This document shows positions 43,495 through 51,709 of a DNA stretch of 55,778 nucleotides, piece by piece. Source of the stretch: Pseudomonas sp. MWU15-20650. Its GTDB lineage: Bacteria > Pseudomonadota > Gammaproteobacteria > Pseudomonadales > Pseudomonadaceae. The notes under the pieces were generated by a model. It was not told the DNA's origin and searched no databases. It was given only the letters and a program-made list of their open reading frames with translations. How positions within the stretch are numbered: position 1 is the stretch's first letter; each line of letters opens with the position of its first letter. The stretch lies in assembly GCF_023242475.1 (NCBI RefSeq), contig NZ_JALJFG010000043.1, forward strand, positions 1 to 55,778, written 5' to 3'. Position numbers and translations under genes: made by a program.

Positions 43495-45243
43495 GTGATT
43501 GTTAGTCCCTGTAATGCACCAAAATTGTCTGCCAAACGGTTACGAAACGCACTGGTGACGGGCTCTGCCCTGTTTTGCCTGTTCGGCGCGGGTCAACTGT
43601 GGGCATTCAGTCTGGATGATGTGTCGGCCAAGGCAAAAGAGCTGGCCGGGCAAAAATACGAAGCTCCGCGCAGCAATCTGCCGAACGAATTCCGCGAAAT
43701 GAAATTCGCTGACTACCAGAAAATTCGTTTCCGCAATGAAAAAGCCGAGTGGGCCGATCAAAACACCCCGTTCAAGCTGTCCTTCTATCACCAGGGCATG
43801 CACTTCGACACGCCGGTGAAAATCAACGAAGTCACCGCCGACAGCGTCCAGGAAATCAAGTACGACCCGACTCGTTTCGATTTCGGCGACGTGAAGTTTG
43901 ATCCAAAATCCACCGAGCAACTGGGTTACGCCGGTTTTCGCGTGCTGTACCCGATCAACAAGGCTGACAAGCAAGACGAGATCATGACCATGCTCGGCGC
44001 GAGCTACTTCCGCGTCGTTGGCAAGGGCCAGTCCTATGGCCTGTCCGCCCGTGGCATGGCGATCGATACCGCCTTGCCGTCTGGTGAAGAGTTCCCGCGT
44101 TTCACCGAGTTCTGGATTGAACGTCCAAAGCCGGGTGAGAAGCAGCTGGTGATCTTTGCCCTGCTGGACTCGCCACGGGCTACCGGCGCCTATCGCCTGA
44201 CCCTGCGTCCGGGCACCGACACCATTGTCGATGTGAAATCCCAGATGTACCTGCGTGACAAGGTCAGCAAGCTAGGTGTTGCCCCGTTGACCAGCATGTT
44301 CCTGTTCGGCGCCAACCAGCCGTCCAAGGTGCTCAACTATCGTCGCGAGCTGCACGATTCCAGCGGCCTGTCGATCCATGCCGGCAATGGCGAATGGATC
44401 TGGCGCCCACTGAACAACCCCAAGCACCTGTCGGTCAGCAATTTCAGCGTCGAGAACCCGCGTGGTTTCGGCCTGCTGCAGCGTGGTCGCGACTTCAGCC
44501 ACTACGAAGACCTGGACGACAACTACGACAAGCGTCCAAGCGCCTGGATCGAGCCTGAGGGCGACTGGGGCAAGGGTTCCGTCGACCTGGTAGAGATCCC
44601 GACCGCCGACGAAACCAACGACAACATCGTTGCGTTCTGGAGCCCGGCCGAATTGCCGAAGGTGGGTGAGCCGCTGGACGTCAGCTACCGCCTGCACTGG
44701 ACCATGGACGAAAAGGACCTGCACCCGGCCGACAGCGCCTGGGTCAAGCAGACCCTGCGCTCCACCGGTGACGTGAAGCAATCCAACCTGATCCGTCAGC
44801 CCGACGGCAGCGTGGCTTACCTGGTGGACTTCGAGGGCCCGTCCCTGAAGAACCTGCCGGCGGATGCCCCGGTACGCAGCCAGGTCAGTGTCGGTGACAA
44901 CGCCGAGCTGGTTGAAAACAGCGTGCGCTACAACGAGCACACCAAAGGCTGGCGCCTGACCCTGCGCATGAAGATCAAGGACGCAGGCAAACCGACTGAA
45001 ATGCGTGCTGCCCTGGTCGAGGACATCGTCAAGCCTGAGCCTGAGAAGGTCTCGACTCAAGTGTTGAAGGCCGACAAAGTGCTGGCTAAACAGCACGAAA
45101 AACAGGCCAGGAAAGACGCCAAAGAGGCGAAAGACAAGGAAGCCAAGCAGCCAGAAGCTGCTGCCCCAGCCAATACAGAGCCGGCCAAGACAGAACATGT
45201 CCTGACCGAGACCTGGAGCTATCAGTTGCCTGCCGATGAGTAA
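43495..45243 (+). CDS. opgG: Osmoregulated periplasmic glucan biosynthesis protein OpgG
   Basis: Periplasmic protein needed to build the beta-glucan backbone and branches. 582 residues from the GTG at 43495 (GAGG eight bases upstream), with a signal peptide ending near GQLWAF. The MdoG fold is recognised by FREMKFADYQKIRF, GASYFRVVGKGQSYGLSARG, NPRGFGLLQRGRDFSHYEDL and FWSPAELPKVGE. Near the C terminus, about residues 523-566 form a Lys/Glu/Ala-rich, probably disordered stretch (KQHEKQARKDAKEAKDKE) before the last strand. The 3' end overlaps opgH by eight bases. Confidence 0.95.
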   Translation: MIVSPCNAPKLSAKRLRNALVTGSALFCLFGAGQLWAFSLDDVSAKAKELAGQKYEAPRSNLPNEFREMKFADYQKIRFRNEKAEWADQNTPFKLSFYHQGMHFDTPVKINEVTADSVQEIKYDPTRFDFGDVKFDPKSTEQLGYAGFRVLYPINKADKQDEIMTMLGASYFRVVGKGQSYGLSARGMAIDTALPSGEEFPRFTEFWIERPKPGEKQLVIFALLDSPRATGAYRLTLRPGTDTIVDVKSQMYLRDKVSKLGVAPLTSMFLFGANQPSKVLNYRRELHDSSGLSIHAGNGEWIWRPLNNPKHLSVSNFSVENPRGFGLLQRGRDFSHYEDLDDNYDKRPSAWIEPEGDWGKGSVDLVEIPTADETNDNIVAFWSPAELPKVGEPLDVSYRLHWTMDEKDLHPADSAWVKQTLRSTGDVKQSNLIRQPDGSVAYLVDFEGPSLKNLPADAPVRSQVSVGDNAELVENSVRYNEHTKGWRLTLRMKIKDAGKPTEMRAALVEDIVKPEPEKVSTQVLKADKVLAKQHEKQARKDAKEAKDKEAKQPEAAAPANTEPAKTEHVLTETWSYQLPADE

Positions 45244-47806
45244 TTCACACATCCAGCCGGAGACTCTGTCCGAGTACCTGGCGCATCTACCCATGACGGC
45301 TGAGCAGCGCGCCGAGCTGGCGGGCTGCACCTCCTTCAGTGAGTTGCACGAACGCCTGTCGTCGAAGACGTTTGACGCACCGACGGAAGCTGCGCAAGCA
45401 TCCGTCGGCCGCCGACTGACCCTCAGCACCGCCGAAGAGCTGCAAGACGCGGAAATGCTGGTGCTCGACGCCACCGGTCGCGTGTGTCTGAAGGCCACGC
45501 CTGCGATCCGCCGGACCAAGGTGGTGCCTGAGCCTTGGCGCACCAACATCCTGGTGCGCGGTTGGCGCCGGATGACCGGGCGTACCAACCCACCGCAGCC
45601 GCCGAAAGACGAGCGTGTACTGCCGGCCGCGCGCTGGCGTACCGTGGGCTCCATTCGTCGCTATATCCTGCTGATCCTGATGCTCGGCCAGACCATCGTT
45701 GCCGGCTGGTACATGAAAGGCATCATGCCGTACCAGGGTTGGTCGTTGGTCGACTTCGACGAAATCCGCAACCAGACCCTGCTGCAAACCGCCACCCAGG
45801 TACTGCCTTACGCCCTGCAAACCAGCATCCTGATCATGTTCGGGATTCTGTTCTGCTGGGTTTCGGCGGGTTTCTGGACCGCGTTGATGGGCTTCCTGGA
45901 GTTGCTGACCGGTCACGATAAATACCGTATTTCCGGTAAAAGTGCCGGTGACGAGCCGATTCCGAAGGACGCGCGTACCGCCCTGGTAATGCCGATCTGC
46001 AACGAGGACGTGCCCCGGGTATTCGCCGGCCTGCGCGCGACATTCGAATCGGTGGCCGCTACCGGTGACCTGGATCGCTTCGACTTCTTCGTGCTCAGTG
46101 ACAGTAACGACGCCGACATCTGTATCGCCGAGCAGCAAGCCTGGCTCGACGTGTGCCGCGAGGCCGGCGGCTTCGGCAAGATCTTCTATCGCCGTCGTCG
46201 GCGGCGTGTAAAGCGCAAGAGCGGCAACCTCGACGACTTCTGCCGTCGTTGGGGCGGTGAATACAAATACATGGTGGTACTCGACGCCGACAGCGTGATG
46301 AGTGGCGAATGCCTGACCAGCCTGGTGCGCTTGATGGAAGCCACGCCGGACGCCGGGATTATCCAGACCGCGCCACGGGCGTCGGGCATGGACACCCTGT
46401 ATGCGCGCATGCAGCAGTTCGCCACCCGCGTTTATGGCCCGTTGTTTACCGCCGGCCTGCACTTCTGGCAGTTGGGTGAGTCCCACTACTGGGGTCACAA
46501 CGCCATCATTCGCATGAAGCCGTTTATCGAGCACTGCGCCCTGGCGCCATTGCCGGGTAAAGGCGCGTTTGCCGGTGCAATCCTCTCCCATGACTTCGTT
46601 GAAGCTGCGCTGATGCGCCGTGCCGGCTGGGGCGTGTGGATCGCCTACGACCTGCCGGGCAGCTACGAAGAATTGCCACCGAACCTGCTGGACGAACTCA
46701 AGCGTGACCGTCGCTGGTGCCACGGTAACCTGATGAACTTCCGCCTGTTCCTGGTCAAAGGCATGCACCCGGTGCACCGCGCGGTGTTCCTGACCGGCGT
46801 GATGTCCTACCTGTCGGCGCCGTTATGGTTCTTCTTCCTGGTGTTGTCCACCGCGTTGCTGGCGGTGAACACCCTGATGGAGCCGCAATACTTCATGGCG
46901 CCACGCCAGTTGTACCCGCTGTGGCCGCAATGGCATCCGGACAAGGCGGTGGCGCTGTTCTCCACCACCATCGTGCTGCTGTTCCTGCCTAAGTTGCTGA
47001 GCATCATCCTGATCTGGGCCAAGGGCGCCAAAGAGTTCGGTGGCAAGTTCAAGGTGACCTTGTCGATGCTGCTGGAGATGTTGTTCTCCATGTTGCTGGC
47101 GCCGGTGCGGATGATTTTCCACACCCGTTTCGTGCTTGCCGCATTCCTCGGCTGGGCTGCGACCTGGAACTCGCCGCAGCGTGACGACGACTCCACTCCA
47201 TGGAGCGAAGCGGTCAAGCGCCACGGCCCGCAAACCCTGCTGGGTTTCCTCTGGGCACTGTTGGTGGTGTGGTTGAACCCAAGCTTTCTATGGTGGCTGA
47301 TCCCGATCGTCGGTTCGCTGATGCTGTCGATCCCGGTGTCGGTGATTTCCAGCCGGGTCAAGCTGGGCCTCAAGTCCCGTGACGAGAGCCTGTTCCTGAT
47401 CCCTGAGGAATACAATCCGCCGCAAGCGCTGCTGTCGACCGAGAAGTACACCCACGAAAACCGTTGGCATGCCCTCAATGACGGGTTTGTGCGTTCGGTG
47501 GTCGACCCGCAGCAGAACGCCTTGGCCTGCGCCTTGGCGACCTCGCGTCACCGTGAGGCGGAGCCGATTGAGCTCTTGCGTCAGGAGCGTGTTCGCCATG
47601 CATTGAAAGCCGGCCCCGCCGGTCTCAACAATGGCGAGCGCCTGGCGTTGCTCAGCGATCCGGTCGCCCTGGCGCGTCTGCACCAGCAGGTGTGGAGCGA
47701 AGGTCACGCCGAGTGGCTGGGGGCTTGGCGTGCCTCGATCAAGGCTGATCCGCACGCACCTTTGCTGCCGCTCAAGCCGCTGTCGTCCCAAGCCCAACCG
47801 GCTTGA
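45236..47806 (+). CDS. opgH: Glucan glucosyltransferase OpgH (MdoH)
   Basis: Inner-membrane family-2 glycosyltransferase that polymerises glucose from UDP-glucose and passes the chain to the periplasm. 856 residues: a cytoplasmic N-terminal region, two membrane helices (about 140-225), the catalytic domain with FFVLSDSND, VVLDADSVMSG, the SHDFVEAALMRRAG segment and the RRWCHGN (Q/RxxRW-type) motif, then about five or six further helices and a C-terminal cytoplasmic tail. It overlaps opgG by eight bases in another frame, so the two are coupled. Confidence 0.96.
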   Translation: MSNSHIQPETLSEYLAHLPMTAEQRAELAGCTSFSELHERLSSKTFDAPTEAAQASVGRRLTLSTAEELQDAEMLVLDATGRVCLKATPAIRRTKVVPEPWRTNILVRGWRRMTGRTNPPQPPKDERVLPAARWRTVGSIRRYILLILMLGQTIVAGWYMKGIMPYQGWSLVDFDEIRNQTLLQTATQVLPYALQTSILIMFGILFCWVSAGFWTALMGFLELLTGHDKYRISGKSAGDEPIPKDARTALVMPICNEDVPRVFAGLRATFESVAATGDLDRFDFFVLSDSNDADICIAEQQAWLDVCREAGGFGKIFYRRRRRRVKRKSGNLDDFCRRWGGEYKYMVVLDADSVMSGECLTSLVRLMEATPDAGIIQTAPRASGMDTLYARMQQFATRVYGPLFTAGLHFWQLGESHYWGHNAIIRMKPFIEHCALAPLPGKGAFAGAILSHDFVEAALMRRAGWGVWIAYDLPGSYEELPPNLLDELKRDRRWCHGNLMNFRLFLVKGMHPVHRAVFLTGVMSYLSAPLWFFFLVLSTALLAVNTLMEPQYFMAPRQLYPLWPQWHPDKAVALFSTTIVLLFLPKLLSIILIWAKGAKEFGGKFKVTLSMLLEMLFSMLLAPVRMIFHTRFVLAAFLGWAATWNSPQRDDDSTPWSEAVKRHGPQTLLGFLWALLVVWLNPSFLWWLIPIVGSLMLSIPVSVISSRVKLGLKSRDESLFLIPEEYNPPQALLSTEKYTHENRWHALNDGFVRSVVDPQQNALACALATSRHREAEPIELLRQERVRHALKAGPAGLNNGERLALLSDPVALARLHQQVWSEGHAEWLGAWRASIKADPHAPLLPLKPLSSQAQPA

Positions 47807-47814
47807 TTCAGACA

Positions 47815-47837
47815 CCCCCGAGGGCTCACCTCGGGGG
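47815..47837 (+). terminator. Hairpin after opgH, possible terminator
   Basis: CCCCCGAGG and CCTCGGGGG form a perfect nine-base-pair stem with a five-base loop, eight bases after the opgH stop. Only CGTTCC follows, so termination may be weak. Confidence 0.6.
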
Positions 47838-47947
47838 CGTTCCAAGCGCTACTCCTACAGCGTTTCCAGTCTCTTCACTCCTGCGCTAACTCCTTGTTAT
47901 TTCGAAACAAAAGACCTTTGTTCGAGGCGTATTGCCGTGCCTGCGCC

Positions 47948-47970
47948 TGGGTTAGCATCGCCCCCCAAAA
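47948..47970 (+). promoter_or_regulatory. Promoter-region element shared by the two binding-protein genes, copy 1
   Basis: The 23 bases TGGGTTAGCATCGCCCC (47948-47964) plus CCAAAA match 20 of 23 bases at 48937-48959, before the paralogous gene. In both places the element ends 24-52 bases before the start codon and contains a -10-like TTAGNAT. Confidence 0.5.
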
Positions 47971-47993
47971 TTTGACTCGCCACGGGGGCATTC

Positions 47994-48794
47994 ATGATCA
48001 AACGGTATGGTTCGGCACTGCTGATTGGCGTTGTCGTATGGGTTTATGCGGGCCTGCTCACTGCTGGCGCTCTCGACGATGCGGTACGCCGTGGCGTGTT
48101 GAAAGTGGGCACCACGCCCAATTACGTGCCTTTCGAAATGACGGATAAGCAGGGGCGCATCGTCGGTTTCGAGATCGACTTGCTCCAGGCGATGAGCCGC
48201 GCGCTGGGTGTTGAGCTGGAGTTGGTTGCAGTGCCCTACACCGAGTTGGTACCGGGGCTGATGGCAAGGAAGTTTGACCTGATTGGCAGCGGTATGACGG
48301 TCACCCAGGAGCGTAACCTGAAGCTCAATTTCAGTGACTCTTTTATCGTGGTGGGCCAGACCGTGCTGATGCATCCGCGCCTGGCCGGTACGATTTCCAG
48401 TATCGAAGACCTGGACGAGGCCGGTTACCGGATCGCGGCCACGGAAGGCACCACCGGGGAAGCGGCGGCGCAACGCTTTCTGGGGGCGGCTCGGCTCAGC
48501 AGCTTTGCCACACCGGAAGAAGGCGTACGGCAGGTGGTGGAAGGCAAGGCCGATGCCTTTGTTCATGACGCGCCCTATAACTTGATCGCGATGAGCCGGC
48601 CGGAAAACAGCGCATTGCTGACGCTGGAGCAGCCGTTCACCTTTGAGCCCCTGGCGTTCGGATTAAAAAAGGGCGATTACGACAGCCTCAACTGGATCAA
48701 CCACTTCCTCAATCAGGTGGCCCAGGACGGGACCTATGATCGCCTGCATGACAAGTGGTTCAGGGACACGGACTGGATGGCAGAGATGGACTGA
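47994..48794 (+). CDS. Amino-acid ABC transporter binding protein, first paralogue
   Basis: 266-residue periplasmic binding protein of the polar amino-acid (HisJ/GlnH) family with a signal peptide ending near LTAGA (about residue 23). About half of its residues match the binding protein encoded at 49011, including IGSGMT.TQERNL.LNFS, GKADAFV.DAPYN and the C-terminal PFTFEPLAFGLKKGDYDS segment. Pocket segments differ: TPNYVPFE against DPTYMPFE, VPYTELVPGLMARKFD against STGYDGIIPAFLTGKFD, and TEGTTGEAAAQ against KLGTTGEMVAK. It therefore looks like a tandem duplicate that has shifted ligand preference. The permease and ATPase are downstream of the second copy. Confidence 0.87.
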   Translation: MIKRYGSALLIGVVVWVYAGLLTAGALDDAVRRGVLKVGTTPNYVPFEMTDKQGRIVGFEIDLLQAMSRALGVELELVAVPYTELVPGLMARKFDLIGSGMTVTQERNLKLNFSDSFIVVGQTVLMHPRLAGTISSIEDLDEAGYRIAATEGTTGEAAAQRFLGAARLSSFATPEEGVRQVVEGKADAFVHDAPYNLIAMSRPENSALLTLEQPFTFEPLAFGLKKGDYDSLNWINHFLNQVAQDGTYDRLHDKWFRDTDWMAEMD

Positions 48795-48936
48795 TCGTCA
48801 TAACTACTTACACATCAATCAATTGCCGAGTCCTTGTGCTGACGCGTCTGCCCCTGCGCTTAGCTGCATGGCTGTAGGTCTTTTCCGACATATGCCGATA
48901 ACATTTACCCGTGAAACCTTTGTGACGGACAACGAG

Positions 48937-48959
48937 TGGGTTAGGATCGCACCCCGAAA
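48937..48959 (+). promoter_or_regulatory. Promoter-region element shared by the two binding-protein genes, copy 2
   Basis: TGGGTTAGGATCGCACCCC (48937-48955) plus GAAA; 20 of 23 bases equal copy 1. TTGTGA (48920-48925) and TAGGAT (48942-48947) with 16 bases between could be the -35 and -10. The inverted repeat GCACC-N7-GGTGC (48949-48965) overlaps the expected start and may be an operator or a leader hairpin. Confidence 0.5.
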
Positions 48960-49010
48960 TGGTGCAGCCCTTTTGCGCGCCGACCTTACAAGAATCGTTC
49001 TGGGGACTTG

Positions 49011-49811
49011 ATGATGAAAAAGTATCTTTCGATGCTGATGCTCGGCGTCACCGCGCTGGTCGCCGCTGCTGCGGCCCAGGCCGGCGCCATCGATGATGCG
49101 GTCAAGCGCGGTACGCTGAAAGTCGGCATGGACCCGACCTACATGCCGTTCGAAATGACCGACAAACGGGGTGAAATCATCGGCTTCGAAGTCGACATCC
49201 TCAAGGCCATGGCCAAGTCCATGGGCGTCAAGCTGGAACTGGTCTCCACCGGTTATGACGGGATCATCCCGGCGTTCCTGACCGGCAAGTTCGACATGAT
49301 CGGCAGCGGCATGACCCTGACCCAGGAGCGCAACCTGCGCCTGAACTTCAGCGAACCCTTCATCGTGGTCGGCCAGACCCTGCTGATTCGCAAGGACCTG
49401 GAAGGCACCATCAAGTCGTATAAAGACCTGAACGATGAGAAGTACCGCCTGACCTCCAAGCTCGGTACCACCGGCGAGATGGTCGCCAAGAAGCTGATCT
49501 CCAAGGCCAAGTACCACGGCTATGACAATGAGCAGGAAGGTGTGCTGGACGTGGTCAACGGCAAGGCCGATGCCTTTGTGTATGACGCGCCATATAACGT
49601 GGTCGCCGAGAAGAAGGTCGGTAATGGCAAGCTGGTGTTCCTCGAAGAACCCTTCACCTTTGAACCTCTGGCATTCGGCCTGAAAAAAGGCGACTACGAC
49701 AGCATCAACTACATCAATAACTTCCTGCACCAGATCCGCAACGACGGCACCTACGATCGCATCCATGACAAGTGGTTCAAGAGCTCCGAGTGGCTCAAGG
49801 ACATGGAATAA
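49011..49811 (+). CDS. Amino-acid ABC transporter binding protein, main copy
   Basis: 266-residue periplasmic binding protein (polar amino-acid family) with signal peptide MMKKYLSMLMLGVTALVAAAAAQAG. ATG at 49011 or, one codon later, 49014, which has the better spacing from GGGGA. Typical family sequence follows: LKVGMDPTYMPFEMTD, IIPAFLTGKFDMIGSGMT, SKLGTTGEM and GKADAFVYDAPYN. With the permease (50020) and ATPase (50972) it forms a complete importer. From memory, similar clusters next to opgGH in pseudomonads are annotated for glutamine; the substrate is not shown by sequence. Confidence 0.92.
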   Translation: MMKKYLSMLMLGVTALVAAAAAQAGAIDDAVKRGTLKVGMDPTYMPFEMTDKRGEIIGFEVDILKAMAKSMGVKLELVSTGYDGIIPAFLTGKFDMIGSGMTLTQERNLRLNFSEPFIVVGQTLLIRKDLEGTIKSYKDLNDEKYRLTSKLGTTGEMVAKKLISKAKYHGYDNEQEGVLDVVNGKADAFVYDAPYNVVAEKKVGNGKLVFLEEPFTFEPLAFGLKKGDYDSINYINNFLHQIRNDGTYDRIHDKWFKSSEWLKDME

Positions 49812-49838
49812 CGCCGGCACCTATGGCTCCTGCTTTCT

Positions 49839-49936
49839 GTAGGAGCGAGCTTGCTCGCGAAGGCCGTCAACGATAACGCGGGCTTGCTGAATAAACGCGG
49901 TGTCTTTGAGTTTTTCGCGAGCAAGCTCGCTCCTAC
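49839..49936. repeat. REP pair of a third class
   Basis: GTAGGAGCGAGCTTGCTCGCGA faces TTCGCGAGCAAGCTCGCTCCTAC with about 55 bases between. The core GTAGGAGCGAGC is distinct from the main class. It lies between the binding-protein gene and the permease gene. Confidence 0.88.
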
Positions 49937-49965
49937 AAAATGCCTTGACTGAATGGCATTAGGGC

Positions 49966-49994
49966 AAGCCCGCCCGCCACAAAGGCGGGGGCTT
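49966..49994 (+). other. Hairpin before the ABC permease gene
   Basis: AAGCCCGCC pairs with GGCGGGGGCTT, allowing one bulge, 25 bases before the permease ATG. Without a T tract it is probably an attenuating or processing structure, acting with the adjacent REP pair. Confidence 0.6.
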
Positions 49995-50019
49995 ACCCGA
50001 CCCTTTTGGATGTTGAGTA

Positions 50020-50979
50020 ATGAAACAGAAAAAAGCCCAATGGCCCTGGCACCTGCTGACCGTGGTCGTGCTGGTTGGCCTGGCCGGTGCCTTGTATTAC
50101 GCCACCTCGCTGATGTCCTACGAATGGCGCTGGAACCGCGTCCCGCAGTATTTTGCCTACCAGGCCGAGACCTCCCAGCGTGCGTCGGATATAGCCACCG
50201 TCGTTGAGCTGGTGCGCAAAGGCGATGTGGCCGAAGTCACCTTGCGCAACGACGCAGGCGTCGAGCAAAAACTGACGGTGGCCGACAATAGCCTGCAAGT
50301 GGCGCGTGGCGATGATGTGGCCGAAGGCGATGTCATCGGCGTGACCCGGCATTGGGCGCTGGGCCCGCTGATGTGGGGCTTGTGGACCACGCTGTGGCTG
50401 TCGGTGATATCCGGCATCCTGGGGCTGGTGATCGGGCTGGCGACGGGCTTGTGCCGTTTGTCCAGCAACCCGACCTTGCGCGACCTGTCGACGATCTACG
50501 TCGAACTGGTACGTGGCACGCCGCTATTGGTGCAGATCTTCATTTTCTATTTCTTTATCGGCACGGTACTCAACCTGTCCCGGGAGTTCGCCGGGATCGC
50601 TGCGCTGTCGCTGTTCACGGGGGCCTACGTGGCGGAAATCGTTCGCGCCGGCGTACAGTCCATCACCCGTGGCCAGAACGAAGCGGCGCGCTCGCTGGGC
50701 TTGAGTGCCAGCCAGTCGATGCGTCACGTGGTGTTGCCGCAAGCCTTCAAGCGCGTGCTGCCGCCGCTGGCCGGGCAATTTATCAGCCTGGTGAAAGACA
50801 CTTCGCTGGTTTCGGTCATTGCCATTACCGAACTGCTCAAGAGTGGTCGTGAGGTGATTACCACCTCGTTCTCGCCGTTTGAAATCCTGTTCTGTGTGGC
50901 AGGCTTGTACCTGCTGATCAACCTGCCGCTGTCGAAAATGGCCAGCCGGCTTGAGCGGAGGCTCGCGCAAAGTGATTGA
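50020..50979 (+). CDS. Amino-acid ABC transporter permease
   Basis: 319-residue inner-membrane subunit of the HisM/GlnP type. After a first hydrophobic segment (about 10-30) comes a polar stretch of about 85 residues (YEWRWNRVPQYFAYQ to DVIGVTRHW) expected in the periplasm. Then follow the usual core helices with VELVRGTPLLVQIFIFYF and the ATPase-docking loop EAARSLGLSASQSMRHVVLPQA. The extra periplasmic region makes it longer than the usual roughly 220-250 residues. Its last eight bases overlap the ATPase gene. Confidence 0.93.
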   Translation: MKQKKAQWPWHLLTVVVLVGLAGALYYATSLMSYEWRWNRVPQYFAYQAETSQRASDIATVVELVRKGDVAEVTLRNDAGVEQKLTVADNSLQVARGDDVAEGDVIGVTRHWALGPLMWGLWTTLWLSVISGILGLVIGLATGLCRLSSNPTLRDLSTIYVELVRGTPLLVQIFIFYFFIGTVLNLSREFAGIAALSLFTGAYVAEIVRAGVQSITRGQNEAARSLGLSASQSMRHVVLPQAFKRVLPPLAGQFISLVKDTSLVSVIAITELLKSGREVITTSFSPFEILFCVAGLYLLINLPLSKMASRLERRLAQSD

Positions 50980-51706
50980 AGTCCGCGATCTGGTAAAAGT
51001 CTTCGATACCCGCGGGCACGTGGTGCGCGCGGTGGATCATGTCACCACCCAAGTGGCCAAGGGCGAAGTGCTGGTGGTGATCGGCCCATCCGGCTCCGGC
51101 AAGTCCACCTTCCTGCGCTGCCTCAATGGCCTGGAAGCGTTCGACTCGGGGTCGGTGAGCATTGACGGCCTGCAACTGGCCGACCCGAAAACCGATGTGA
51201 ATGCCTATCGCCGCGAGGTCGGCATGGTGTTCCAGCATTTCAACTTGTTCCCCCATATGACCGTGCTGGAGAACCTGTGCCTGGCGCAAAAGGTCGTGCG
51301 CAAGCGCGGCAAGCAAGAGCGCGAAGCCAAGGCATTGGCCTTGTTGGAAAAGGTTGGGATCGCGCAGAAGGCCAACGAGTTTCCTTCGCGCCTCTCGGGT
51401 GGCCAGCAGCAACGGGTGGCGATTGCCCGTGCCCTGGCGATGGAGCCCAAGGTGATGCTGTTTGATGAGCCGACCTCGGCCCTCGATCCGGAAATGGTCG
51501 GTGAGGTGCTGGACGTGATGAAGACCCTGGCTCTGGAAGGCATGACCATGGTCTGTGTCACGCACGAGATGGGCTTTGCCCGTGAGGTCGCGGACCGGGT
51601 GTTGTTCTTCGATCACGGCAAGTTGCTGGAGGATGCGGCACCTGCCGAATTTTTCGATGCGCCGAAGGACCCGCGGGCCCAGGCGTTCCTGCGCCAGGTC
51701 CTGTAA
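50972..51706 (+). CDS. Amino-acid ABC transporter ATPase
   Basis: 244-residue ATPase subunit of the GlnQ/HisP type: Walker A GPSGSGKST, Q-loop VFQHFNLFPHMT, signature LSGGQQQRVAIA, Walker B VMLFDEPTSALDP and a switch His in CVTHEMGFA. The GTG at 50972 gives the standard start MIEVRDLVKVF and follows CGGAGG by ten bases. It ends only three bases from the stop of the convergent chemoreceptor gene, so no separate terminator fits between them. Confidence 0.95.
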   Translation: MIEVRDLVKVFDTRGHVVRAVDHVTTQVAKGEVLVVIGPSGSGKSTFLRCLNGLEAFDSGSVSIDGLQLADPKTDVNAYRREVGMVFQHFNLFPHMTVLENLCLAQKVVRKRGKQEREAKALALLEKVGIAQKANEFPSRLSGGQQQRVAIARALAMEPKVMLFDEPTSALDPEMVGEVLDVMKTLALEGMTMVCVTHEMGFAREVADRVLFFDHGKLLEDAAPAEFFDAPKDPRAQAFLRQVL

Positions 51707-51709
51707 ACC

